Assembly (NCBI GenBank): GCA_036172665.1
Contig: CM069874.1
Location: forward strand, 48,094,707 to 48,158,706
Length of the DNA stretch: 64,000 nt
Source of the DNA: Prosopocoilus inquinatus
Taxonomy: Eukaryota > Arthropoda > Insecta > Coleoptera > Lucanidae
Direction: 5' to 3'
The notes below the pieces were generated by a model. That model made no database searches. It was not told where the DNA came from and worked only from the letters and a program-made list of their open reading frames with translations. The translations under genes were made by a program, and so were the position numbers. Shown piece by piece: positions 43,021 through 54,800 of this stretch. How positions within the stretch are numbered: position 1 is the first letter of the stretch; each line of letters begins with the position of its first letter.

Positions 43021-43391
43021 TATAAGAACATAAGTTTTAAAAAAATTAAGGTTATGTTCGTACGATAAACGTCAATTTTAGTTCGAGTTCAATTTTGTGT
43101 TTTTTAATTATATTGCTCAAGCAAGTACTCGAACAATTCACAAATTGTTAGAGTGCATTTGGTTCGAACAATAGGTGTGAATTAAAAACGCACCCAATGT
43201 GTACGGTCAGAACAAGCGGAATGAACTGGAGTCGTCATGATGCTGAACGTGAATATTTAAAGTAACCGACCTCGTGCATTTATAGCGAAACCCCCAGATC
43301 ACAGGGAAAACTTTACGTTTTTAGAAATCAGAAATTCTACCACCAGCGGTGACTGCGAACTCTGCCCCGAGCCGGGACTGGGAGCTTGTCG

Positions 43392-43514
43392 TATAAGAAG
43401 ACAATTGTCTTCTTATATTCCAGCAGCAACAGCAGCAGCACGTGTGACGTCACGGGCTGCAGCTGTTGGTATACCGGTACATCAACAGCAGCAGCCCGTG
43501 TCGTCACACGTGCT
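43392..43514. repeat. Perfect 26-bp palindrome followed by a 78-nt near-perfect hairpin
   Basis: 43,392-43,417 is a perfect palindrome centred on ACAATTGT. 43,437-43,514 is a hairpin with 32-bp arms (two mismatches) and a 14-nt loop that itself contains the palindrome TACCGGTA; the arms include GCACGTGTGACG and CGGGCTGC. It is GC-richer than its surroundings. It could be a densoviral terminal repeat or a control element upstream of EMSY, 0.83 kb to the right. Confidence 0.8.
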
Positions 43515-43519
43515 AGAGC

Positions 43520-44340
43520 TCTCTCCTGAGCAAGTTCCTAAATATTTCTCTATTTTTCATTCTCTGGTTACTGTGTTTTTCAAACTTCTGCACGCACAGA
43601 GTTGTTCTCTCTCACAAAACTCCTTTAGACCTGCTTTAGAGTGTACATCACCTCTTATGAGATTAAAACAAGACGCAAATAATCCTCTAAGTGAACTCTG
43701 CGCAGGTAAATCGAAAACGTAATTATTGTATCTTAGTATTAAAAAAAAATGGGCTCATTTTTTTACTCGGAATTAATTCATCCGTTGCAGCGATTAAACC
43801 AAAAGCGTTTTTTTACGGATGCAGCGATTGAAATTGTCGCTTTAAAGCTGAACGTGTGGCGTCATCAAAGTTCAGCGTTGAAACTTTAAGATGCAGAGCT
43901 TTAAATGTTGAAGAGTAAAAAGACGAACCCAATATGTCCTCCATTGGGCTACTTCAATTCCTAAGATTGGCGACTTTGTATATTTTTAATCTGACAACCC
44001 TGTTTGTGTATCCTGTAACGTACCTCGATGGTCGAGTGCGAAACGGATGAGTTGGCATTCCCTGGAGATTTTTTAAATTCTTTGCGTTGCCCGCTTTGAA
44101 ATTCTTAAAAACCTGTCAAAGTTTGAAACGGACGGATTTATCGTATTTCTTTGAATTAAAAATCTTCAAGGGTTACGTTTCAAAAAAAATCCAGCAAAAA
44201 TATCGCACAACCCTGTCGACGTCCTGCTATGAAAGTTCATCATAATAAAATCTAATAGCCGAAATAGAAACGTAACCTCAAACGCTGTTTACTGTCAAAT
44301 CCTGTTGGTTTTTCAACATGAAATCCCCATAAGAGCAAAA
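43520..44340 (+). other. Upstream region of EMSY; no separate gene supported
   Basis: This interval holds the presumed EMSY promoter and 5'UTR. A frame covering 43,405-43,722 overlaps the hairpin and has no family resemblance. A donor-like CAG/GTAAAT near 43,706 might end a non-coding first exon, but I cannot show it. I saw no clear TATA box. Confidence 0.3.
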
Positions 44341-47300
44341 ATGTGGCCCTTACTGCTTGATATGACTAAGGAGGAATCCATGCAGAGTCTAAGATGTTTA
44401 GGTAAACGATTCGAATAACTGACTTTATGCAAATCTCAAGTTTATTCTTCACAGAATTGGAAGCGTATGCAGGTTTAGTGACTGCTTTGAGAGCGCAGGG
44501 ACCTCTGAATGCAGACAAGTTAAAGCTATTAAGAGATATGGGTTCGGCTCTGAATATTTCACAGGATCGACATAAAGCTGAGGTGCGAAGAGCTGTCAAT
44601 GATGAAAAGCTAAACACAATTGCATATCAGTAAGTAAAAGTCAAGCAAATGTAATTAGAATTTTTGGGCATGTTTTTTTATTACTCAAATAATTGTTCGG
44701 ACTGGTGATTAATATGTAATTTGATCTCAAACTGGTATTCGAGCACACATGTTAATCTCGTTCGCTTGAGTATTAAAAAAAAACACCCAATTTTTTTGTA
44801 GCATTTCAGGACAAAAAGTGACCTCTGATGAATGGGCTCAGGAAGGTCGCAGATTGATTCCGCTGATGCCAAGAGTTGCACCTCAGACTGCCTATGCTGC
44901 TATTGCCGATGAAGTTGCTGATGTGGCTAGCAAAAATAACAAGCAATTGCCAAATCCGGCTAGCACTGAAAGAAAAAGGCCGGCACCTGTACTTACACAA
45001 ACTACAGTATCTGATAGTAAAACCTTACAGTTTAGAATGCCAGAGACACCAAAATGTGATGATCCTAAGAAGAGGAAGTTTCCAACACCGATGGAAAATA
45101 GTACTCTTGCTCAACATTTAATGGGGCCACCAAAAATGAGTAGAATTCAACAAATCTATAGGTAAGATACTTAAGTTAACACAGGACTAGGATAAGTAAA
45201 AGTAAGTATTGTTATATACTTTGCCTATTTTGAACTAAATGTTTGGAAAGCGAATACTTGCCAAACTTTTATTTTATTAGCCACTAATATCAGATGGATA
45301 ACCCATTATACTTTGTTCAACTATTCAAAATATACAAGGTATTGGAATTGCTAGTACAAAAAAAAAAAACTGTGGCATCTGGAAATTCTAAGAAATTCAA
45401 GGAACTTATTTTTTTTTCCATAAAATAATACCATGTCCGTCAACTCATTATTTGTGTAAGCAGCATTCATTTCGGTAATAATAATGTACCGAGTTGTGAC
45501 AGCTCGTTACCTTAACTCAGTGATGCACGAACAATTTTGACCAAATTTTTTTTAAAATTCTTATCTGGAAAACTAAACGACTTTTATTAGAATTTCTTTT
45601 TGCCGACGACTTCAACTCACCGTCACCAACTACCAATTTTTTTTTGCTACTAGCAATTTTAATTACCCTGCGTTGGATATGAATTTGAACTGTTAACCAA
45701 ATTTTTTATTCTTAATGATAGAAATTCAATTACATTAGTAAAGATTACCTGATTTTAATGCTATTGCACTGCAAGTTTTCAATAACTGTACTTTTTTAAG
45801 TAAATAGTTTTTAAAACATTAACCGGACACTGTTTAAATTAGAAAGAACACTCAATGTTTCACTATCGCTTGAAGCTTCGTCACAAACGAGTGAGTGTTC
45901 CTTCTAACTTAAAGAGCATCCGGTTCAAGTTTTAAGAACTATTATTTATTTACAAATTTCATCGAACAAGAGTCGACTTCAATTTGTTTACAACAGTCTC
46001 ATCATTTTGTAGCAAATTTTACACATAAATTAACATCGTGCTAAACGAAATTAACGTTAGATTTAAGAGTTTAACTTAGATTTAATGTTTTAAAGAAAAT
46101 GTCATTTGAGAACTTTTGGAACCTGTAAACTCAAAAATACGTAGAATTATTGAAAACAATATATTAATTATAATTAATATACTCTGTGATTGGGTTCACA
46201 ATAGGAAAAACTTTTATTTTTGAATTTTTAACTTTAATAAAACATGGCAAAGTTTTTGTTAATAATATCACGTCAGCCGGTGCTGCTGTGTCATGAATTA
46301 AAATGTTTTGTTTTGACTGTTGGTAGGATTAAAGTCGCTAAAATTTCAACCCAAAACATTTTTCTGGCCTTCTGGTCTCACTTGGAATAATTAATTAAAT
46401 CGCCGATTCTTCATTGTAAAGACAAGCAAAGTGCTGTGGAAGTCACCGGTAAAATATGTAGTAACAGTCACCTTCAACATAAATTTTCTTATTTCTCTTT
46501 AACTCGGATCTTGTTTCATCAAATTTTTTTAATCCATTTTTTCAATAGATTAGGAAAGTGGGCGATCCTACAGCTGGCGCGAAATTTGAAACGGAGTCTA
46601 TTGGACTGTAAAAATGCATGGATTACACGCCAAACAAACTGAAAATACTCGGTTCACGCTTCTCGCTGTTGTGTAAAATTTTGCGTGTCACTAAAACATA
46701 GGATGAAAAGCTTCAATAAAATTATTTTAGTTGTGCTTATTGTACGTAATTGGTTAATTTATTTGTTATTAAAAAAAAATGTATAAAGTGCTTGTCTGGG
46801 CGCAGTTTAGCTGCAGGTCAACAAACCATTAATAAACATAACTTAACACAACAAAATTAAAAAAATGTCTTTGGGAAAGCATGCAATGAGTTTGAGTATA
46901 GAATTTTCCAATACAATGTGCAGGGTGACTATGCGAGAATTCCTACCCCCTTTAACTCGATTGATTTGATTTTAGGAAAAAAATGCTTAATACAAAACTT
47001 AAAGGAACTAAGTCAAAGTTTCTCTGTGTGTTCACAGAAAAACAACTGATGGTCGGATAAACGAGATATAAACTAAACTAAACTTAAGTCTTTTTAAATG
47101 GAACATGCTGTATATTATTACGTTTTTCGATTCTAAATTAAATTCTAATGGGACTACATGTATAATAAAACTAATAATGGAGAAGGTGTCTATAAAAATA
47201 ATAAAAATAAAATATTCCTGCTTAATTTTTTTTTAATTTTTGATTTTAGAAAGAAAAAAAGACAAAAGAAGTTTCAGTATTTATTTCAGTACTGCTACAG

Positions 47301-50300
47301 ATATTCACAAAAAAGAATTGAGCGTCGGATAGCTAAAAAAAATAAAGTTTTGGTTTTTAAAAATATAACATTAAATAAAATTTTACTATTAACATATTAA
47401 ATTGATTTAGATGTTTTCTGAAAATTAACTTTTAAACTAGAAACGAAAAATATTTCGGAAAAATTGAATTTAAAAGTGATTGAAAATTTAACATAAAACA
47501 TATTCAAAGCGTCCTCAATTTCTTTCACGCAAAATGTAAATCTTTTTAACTTATTTTGAATCATATCTCTTAGTATAAAAGGATCATTATTAATGTCTTC
47601 TGTTTCTAAAATCAAAATATATAGGAATTATTTTATAGATACATTATATACGTAGTCCCAGTAGAATTTAATTTAATTTTTGATATTGCAAGAATAAACA
47701 TTTTAACTCATGATACAAGTAATATCAGCTGATGTGATTTTACTAAGAAAAACTACATTTGTAAATGTCAAAAGATAATTTTTAATTTTTGCCATCAACG
47801 GGATTTTACAATGTTCTAAGAAGTTTTTGGTGTCTTAAGACAAGCAAAAAACTAATGATTTTTCTCGAAAACTCTCTTTCCTATTGTAAACCCAATCCGT
47901 AGACACACTGTACAACAGTGTGAAAGTGATTTATTTCTTTAATAAAAACATTATTTAAAATCCTTTTTTAAGTAAAGGTATTTTAATTGTACGTTTTGAA
48001 AAAAAGTGGTCTGTACTCAATAATTATCAAGTTTAACCAGTTTACAGACCTATAAGCATTATAATTATTAATTATTTGTATTTTTGTTTGATTCTCGATT
48101 TAGACAAAAAACAAAAGCAAGGCAGAAAGAGCAGCTACAAGCGAAAGTAAAACAAGAGCAAGAAAAACAGGATGTTCTCGAAATGCAGCAGAAAGTAATT
48201 CAGCAACAATTTCAGCAGCAAATACAGCAAAAGTTGCAGCAAAAACTGCCACCCGCACAGCAAAATTCTCAGTCCTCCAGTCCAAAACTGAATGCAATGC
48301 AAGGTCAAGAGGACAATTTAGAGCTGAAAGTGGAGCCAAACGGTTCCACAATTCCTAAGGCCGTAGATCTCAATCACTTGTCCCCCCAGCCGGGGTGTTC
48401 AAATGAAAACCAAGCACCTAAAACAAAGTCTGCCCTAACAAGTACAAAAATAAATCAACACATCACTCTGAAACATGTAACTTCATCTCCGGGCCCTAGC
48501 GGGGAAAAACAAATCAAAATGGGCACGCCACGTAAGACCATCACTACAAAGGGTATAGCCAGTGGTCAAAAATTAATTGTAGTTTCAAACCCCCAAACAA
48601 TTACAACACCCAGCATCCTGCAGCGAACGTTGACGATCCCCTTTGTAAAAAACATATCTGTAAAAAATTTGGACAAATTTAAAATAGTGACGACCAGTAA
48701 CGCAAGTAACATTCAGTTATCGCCGTTGACAACAGCGACTGCCTTTAGCGGAGCCCCTTCCAAGCATAAGGTTGTGACTGTACGAACTAATCCAACTGTT
48801 AAAAAAGTGATACCCCTTTCTCAATTGCAAGTACTGAATGCGAAGGGTGGAATTAAAGTCTTACCAATCGGTGGCAAAATTGTCACCAAATCGAACATTA
48901 ATACCGGTTCTGCTCCCGTTTACATAGTTAATTCTAGTAGTATGCAGTGTTTAACTAAGAGCACGACAAGTACACCCATTATTATGACTTGCAAAACACA
49001 AGACAACGATAATAAATCACTATTGTTTTTAAAAAATTCGGAAATTCCTGTAATAACCGACGCCACTGATGGCCAGACTGAATGCGTAGAAAACGCAAAT
49101 GTCAACGCTGAAGATCCTGCTGGCAAATCAAATGTTCTAGCAGATATAATGCAGGCTGTCGGAGTTGTTCCTTCAGATTCTGAGAATTACATGGATATTG
49201 AAAATGAAATCGCACAACATACTATCAAAAACAATATGGAATGCTTGGATCACACGCAGATGGTGACTGATCAGTCTGTTGTTTTGACCAAGGAAGAAAT
49301 CGATTTGGGCAATGAGAATTTATTGCAAACATTGGAGGCGGCCGAAGATAATATCATTGCACCCAGCAACGGTGATGATACGTACTGTATTACAGGTAAG
49401 TATACAGGATTATGAATAGACTTTTTTTTAAACTGTGTGCAAATATTTAAATCTGTAATACATCATCAAAAATGGAAACGATTGAACTTTAAGAAAAAGT
49501 TAATAGTTTTCGAGAAAAATGCAGTGGCAGATTTTCACCAAACCGTTTTGAGAACTGTTGGCATAGCTAATAAGTGGATGGTGGCCTAACTCTCAACTCT
49601 CTAACGCAAAGAGAGGTCAGTTGTTATCTTGTGCACGGACGATTTGAAACATCCGGTATTTATTAAAATAAATAAATGTAACTTCACTCGAAGTAATTAT
49701 AAGTTTAAGGGCCGGTATTTTCATCTCTCATTAACTTTAATCGTAGATTTATTCCCACAGTTACAATTACAGAGACAATTGTTTGTGTTTGAATTAATCA
49801 ACGGTTAAAAAATTGAACCAGTGATGAAAAGACCGGGCCTATGTAGTTTCAAATTAAAAATTACTGCAATTCAAGAAGCCGCGAATATCGCATGTGATTC
49901 GTTGTTGCCGAACAAGTTAAAAGCGAGGTACAAATAAATTGTAATTTCACATTCCGTATATATTTTTAATAGACTTATCAAAATTTGACATTTTCTTTTT
50001 CTCCATGGACTGTAAGTAATATTTTTATAGCTAGCAACGATATTAGTAAAAGTTGATTTACGTAAAAAGGGAGAAGGAAAAACACTTTTAACCGGCTCGC
50101 CTAATTAGTGCATAAATTTTCAGATTTATTCTTCGACAGTTGATATCGTAAAACAAATAAATATAACATTACCTCCTTCAGTGCATTTAAATTTTTAATA
50201 AAATAATATACGTTATCACTGATTATTATTACGAAACCCTGCGTTGATAATTGGGTGCGGTATCGGTGTTCATACCGAGAGGAAGGCGTCATTGACCTTG

Positions 50301-50807
50301 CTAAATATTTCTCTGTCTCACATTTCAGCAGTTCCAAACAAGTGGTACCTTCGAATTTTTTTGGCTGATACGGTAGTCACCAAAAAATACCCGCAAAACG
50401 TAGCATTTCATGTATACTTATACTATTATTTGCACACAGTAAAAAAAACTGTATGCTGACGTGACCTTCGACTGCAAGTCACAAAGCTATTTCACAAATT
50501 TAACGAAAAACAGGTAAACTGTAATAAATTTTTTATGCTACGCTTTCTCACTATTATTATCTGTTTGATTTACTGTTTACTTCTTTGACTAATTAGAACA
50601 TTACGATTATTTTCAGAAGAGCAAAAGACTTTAGTAGTAAAAGAAGAGTGTGAAGATTTAGATGCTGTTGTGGGTAATTTAGATCCATCTACAGGTTTTT
50701 ATTCATTTTCAACCATCGAAGACGGAGAGAGTAAAACAGAATTGAAGGATGAACAAAACTTAGAACCTACGGTTATGTCCCCCAATAATATAAATCCGAA
50801 TGATTGA
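44341..50807 (+). CDS. Emsy: EMSY-like transcriptional repressor (ENT domain)
   Basis: In vertebrates EMSY is a nuclear repressor that binds chromatin proteins through its ENT domain and works with histone demethylase/deacetylase complexes. Exons are 44,341-44,401, 44,455-44,629, 44,802-45,161, 48,104-49,395 and 50,617-50,807, with consistent phase. They give 2,079 nt and 692 aa (human EMSY is about 1,320). The ENT domain fills roughly residues 1-85, with LELEAYAGLVTALRAQG and AEVRRAVNDEKLNTIA. The signature EGRRLIPLMPRVAPQTA follows. An NLS-like PKKRKFP lies near residue 167, a glutamine-rich coiled region opens exon 4, a long Ser/Thr/Lys-rich linker follows, and the C-terminal GNLDPSTGFYSF block is near the end. 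AATAAA lies at 51,106-51,111. The 2.9-kb intron 3 holds two transposon copies. The ATG is preceded by no longer in-frame extension that I could support. Confidence 0.92.
45333..45670 (+). repeat. Dispersed repeat pair, copy 2 (EMSY intron 3)
   Basis: Matches 34,634-35,010 over its length (GAATTGCTAGTACAAAAAAA, GTGGCATCTGGAA and CGTCAACTCATTATT blocks). Confidence 0.65.
46179..47912. mobile_element. 1.7-kb TIR element in EMSY intron 3
   Basis: The ends GATTGGGTTCACAATAGG and the inverted GATTGGGTTTACAATAGG lie near 46,188 and 47,895, each preceded outward by CTGTG/CTGTGTGTCTACG. A short relative with the same ends and the shared GTGTCATGAATTAAAATG block is at 59,410-59,830. The open frames inside are short, and no transposase was recognised. 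Confidence 0.6.
49709..49839. mobile_element. Short MITE, GGGCCGGT termini (EMSY intron 4)
   Basis: The 131-bp element has inverted ends GGGCCGGTATTTTCATC and GGCCCGGTCTTTTCATC extending to about 45 bp. The flanking TAA/TAT is compatible with a TWA-type duplication of PIF/Harbinger elements. Confidence 0.65.
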
Positions 50808-51886
50808 CATCTGTACTTCAGCTTAGTCTTACATTTAAATTAATGACGCTCTATTAACGAATGAAAATCACAAAGGCTGTATCTGAATTTTTATTTAAAT
50901 GTTGATGATAGTTTCCGGTTTTGTGATGTCCAAATTTTTTGAGGCTTTAGAGATTGATGAATAGAGATTAATTAATGTATATTTTGTACACACTTTAGTG
51001 CTTTTATTGATGTACGAAATTGTTCACTGATTGTTGTTATTCTATTTTAAAAGAAGTGCTTTGTAATTTATTTGTAAATCGATTATTTATTATAGAGTTT
51101 GCTCAAATAAATGTTTGTGAAAAGATGTACATAGTCTGAAATCAAAAGTATTTATAATATATAGTTTCTTAAAATGCAATAAATATTCTCTAAAGTAAAT
51201 TAGTATTTCATTACACTTAACAAAAAGAAAAAAGAAACAATGTGAAAAGTAAAAAATATTTATTAAAACAAAAAAGGTTCACAACATCATAAAACCTGTT
51301 TGAACAACGTAAAAATTACATGTTTGTAACTGTAATACTACGTGGATAACAATGTAATTAGAATTACACATCAAACTGTAATTTACATTATTTATCAGAT
51401 CGGTATACATTTTTTTTTAGATTCCATAAAATGCCCTGTAGAAAACAGTGTGAAATGCAATAGAAGGAATCGATCAGACAAAAATTCTAATCTAAATAAC
51501 TGCACCACCTTTTCTTTTTCTGAAAAGTTTATGTCTACCATTCACACGTCTGGGAAACGATACCTAACGCAATTATTACACAAGTTTTCTTCAACAATTT
51601 GCTGAATAACTTCCGCAAAAACTAATAGTCATCTTCTACTATAATGCAAAAGAAATGATGAATTAACAATCGGCCAGATGTAGTGGAAAAGAGGCACGAA
51701 TGTACATATACGATTGCCACAAAATTAAACTGGCTAAGAGAAACATTGGTTTTACAAAACAAATTCGAGTAATTTCTAATTTGGTCAAACTGAAATGCTT
51801 TCCTAAATAGGCAGGTTTTGTAAAACAAATGAGAACTATATTTACATGAATATATCGCAGTCTGAATTATCTTCGCAAGACGTAAT
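50808..51886. other. 3'UTRs of convergent EMSY and Hsp60
   Basis: No separate gene is supported. EMSY (+) has AATAAA at 51,106-51,111 and another at 51,177. Hsp60 (-) has a minus-strand AATAAA at 51,259-51,264. The transcripts therefore end tail to tail with about 150 bp between the signals; read-through would give antisense overlap. Confidence 0.55.
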
Positions 51887-54800
51887 TTACATCATACCTC
51901 CACCGCCCATTCCTCCCATACCACCCATTCCACCGTGGCTCGGAATGGGATGTTCTTCTTTAGGAATTTCTGTGATTACTGCTTCCGCTGTGGTTAAAAG
52001 CGAGGCAACTCCAGATGCATCTTTAACAGCTGTGCGGACTACCTGTATTTCAGAGTTTAACACGAGCTGCTCACACTCATTTAGAGAATAAAACTTTACC
52101 TTTGTTGGATCGATAATACCCTTTTCAAACATGTGCACGTATTCATTATTTAACGCATCGTAACCATAATCTCCCTCTTGCGTTTCAAGCTTGGCTACAA
52201 CTTGGTTACCATCAATACCGGCGTTGTTTGCTATGGTCATGCATGGGACTCGAAGAGCTCTTCTAACAATTTCAATACCTGCAGTATTTAAAGTGAAATT
52301 TTAAAATATATTTTCTGCAATACCTCAATATTAAGGGATTGTGATTTGATACTTTTAATGTCTTAAATATGTCATTATTTAAATTTTTGGGTAGTTCATT
52401 ATTTAAAAGTAATAAATATTATGGCCTAGTTCAAAATGCATACTAAACACAGACTGGTTGTTATAACTTTCCCTAGGTTACTGTAAAATATAAATACCAA
52501 ATTTTAATAACAAAAAAGTAGCATTTTTTTACATTGATACTTTTTTCACCTGTGTACAATTCAAAGTAAAGACAATAACTTATGTTACATAGGATATGAC
52601 CATCCTGGAATGTTATCTAAAAGATAATAGGCATAAAACCCTGCAACTTTTGTATTTAAAGTTTTTCTCTAGCTCCTAAAATAAAGTAATAAAGTCTCTA
52701 AATAGGGTGCAAAATATAAAAAAAAACCATGCACGTGAATAATTATACCCTTTTGAAATTCGCAATAAAATATAGGGGTTTCCAAAAAAAAGCCCTAATG
52801 GTACGCCACTGTACAACTAAAGGAGCATTTTTGCAAAAAAATATATTTTAAGAAACATTGTTGTCAACCGTACAATTATTTTAGTAGGCGGTACTATGTA
52901 AGATTTCATCTTTCATCTTTGGCTTTTACATTTAGTTGCGCAATAAAATTCAAAAAGTGTTGATTTAAAAATAATTCTCAAGATGGTAATTAATAGTAAA
53001 CATTCAAAATGAAATTGATGAAGAAGAAAAGGAAAAAGGAAAACAAGAGACAATCGATGACTACCGACTGCGATAAAAAAAAGAAAAGAAAAAGGTACCC
53101 AATCAGAAACAAGAGAAAAACATTTTGATAATCGAGAAACATATTACATTACAAAAAATATTAAGCATTCAACACATAACAGTAATTCAAAATTTACAAA
53201 AAAAAGAGCACACAAAGAAAGACAAATCACAATCATCATACAAAAGCAACAAAAACTAAAGTCGATTGCAACGATTTGCAGACTCTACATAGTTTTTAAT
53301 CATTCAATTTGAAAATATATGACATAAAATAAAAACAAAGAACATTTTGGTCTTTTGCAAAAATTTAATCGAAATGGAAATAGAAAAAAAAAAAATGGAT
53401 AACTCCAATGAGAAAAGAAGAGAAAGAAAAACAAATCACGATCGTACATTTTACATATAGGTATTTACGAAAGAAGAAAAAAAAAAAAAACAATTTCACA
53501 AAACAAAAAATAAGCAAAACGAATAAATTGATTATTGATTCAAAACTGCTGCAAGATATTCTCGATAATCGATAATTGAAAAAAAAAGCAAAACGTTACT
53601 TTTCTATTTAATAATCAATCACGCTTTTTTCACAAGTCTTCAGTTGGGTGAAATTAATTTATTTTTATTTTTTGGGGCGTTTTCTCATCTCATGATTAAA
53701 GTCGTCTCTAACTAAAGCCGTGATTAAAATAAACATAAACGATATAATTAGCTTTATGCGATTTTTATTATTTTCACTGACATTGTTAAATTAAAGACGA
53801 GGTTAGAAATATGACAAAATACATTTTTTTTTCTACAAAAAAATGGAATTTGAAACTTGGTGAGTAGGCCAGTATGTGCCGCCCCATTATAAAGAATTGC
53901 CGCAAACCAATTGTACTACGCCCCCTTCCCGGATTATTCCGAAAAGAAATACGTAATATAAACGTATTAAAAAAAATTTGTATGCAAACCCAAACTTACT
54001 GATAATTAATGACGTCACAGTATGTGATTCCCGATCTCCCTTTATTACAAATAGGTTAGAATTATTTGACGATGCTAGATGATTTTTTGATAAGTGGACA
54101 AAGACACAATTTACAATTAGAACCAAATTTACACTTGGAAAAATTTCAATTCCCTTCTTTTTTGGATTCGAAGAGTTGATGATTCTCGACCTACTCTTCA
54201 ATTTTTTTTCTCATTCTTACACGCACTAAAACACAATTCGTTCTCGCTCACATTTCTGTGGAGCATAAAAGTTGAAATGTAGAACGTCCATTAATGATAA
54301 TAAAAAAATGAGATTAGAATATGTTTCATTAAATTTTTTTTGTATCACTATTTTACGTACACTTGCAGCAGAAATATTTAGGACAACGTTTTTATAAATC
54401 AGTAGGCCGGTTTTCGTAAATTTTAGGTGTGATACGGCCTATTGATAAAAAAAAAAATCGTTCTAAATCTTTCCGCCGCACAGTGGGGCCGAGGTGGAAA
54501 AAAAAAACTATTTCACAAGAGGATTAATTCGTTGATCTAACTGACGTTTCTTACATTACTTTAGTCGTAGAATCTGGCTGTGATAATGGTTTTGCGATAA
54601 AAATTAGCTTTCATCTAATATAAGGGTTTAAATCTCATTCAGTAAGCCATAAAGCCTTAAAAAGAGTAATTTTGTATAATTCCGTCAGCTTCGTGGATTA
54701 TTTTTAAAAGATACTCCATTATATATTTGGTTAGTACATACTAACAGCTTTTTGTAAAAAAATAAGTTACTCTTTAAAGAAACTTAGACGTGATAATTAA

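Larger units (their letters stand above)
42164..43197. mobile_element. 1-kb TIR element inserted upstream of the NS3-like gene
   Basis: The ends are TGGGCGTGTTTTTAA and the inverted TTGGGTGCGTTTTTAA, and similarity continues through GAACAA and GTGCACT blocks. Nested inside are a foldback with arms of about 42 bp (42,531-42,762) and a CACTGAGTG-type foldback MITE (42,891-43,020). No target duplication could be fixed. Confidence 0.6.
38860..43520. mobile_element. Endogenous densovirus (ambisense parvovirus) copy, degraded
   Basis: Capsid-like frames on the plus strand converge with NS-like frames on the minus strand. This is the ambisense layout of insect ambidensoviruses; most other parvoviruses carry all genes on one strand. 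The order from the left is a truncated capsid end, convergent polyA signals (39,795-39,808), NS1 with overlapping NS2, then NS3. A 78-nt near-perfect hairpin at 43,437-43,514 could be the remnant terminal repeat. A TIR insertion at 42,164-43,197 separates it from NS3; without that insertion it would be about 0.33 kb from NS3. Frameshifts and a stop codon show it is an old, non-functional integration between transposons and the EMSY gene. The outer borders are inferred. Confidence 0.8.

Noticed and set aside
43405..43722. 105-codon frame overlapping the hairpin upstream of EMSY
   Set aside because: Its alanine and glutamine runs come from the GCAGCA hairpin arms; there is no family match and the frame crosses a structured palindrome.
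53887..54201. 104-codon minus-strand frame in an Hsp60 intron
   Set aside because: No family resemblance, no splice or polyA context, AT-rich composition.
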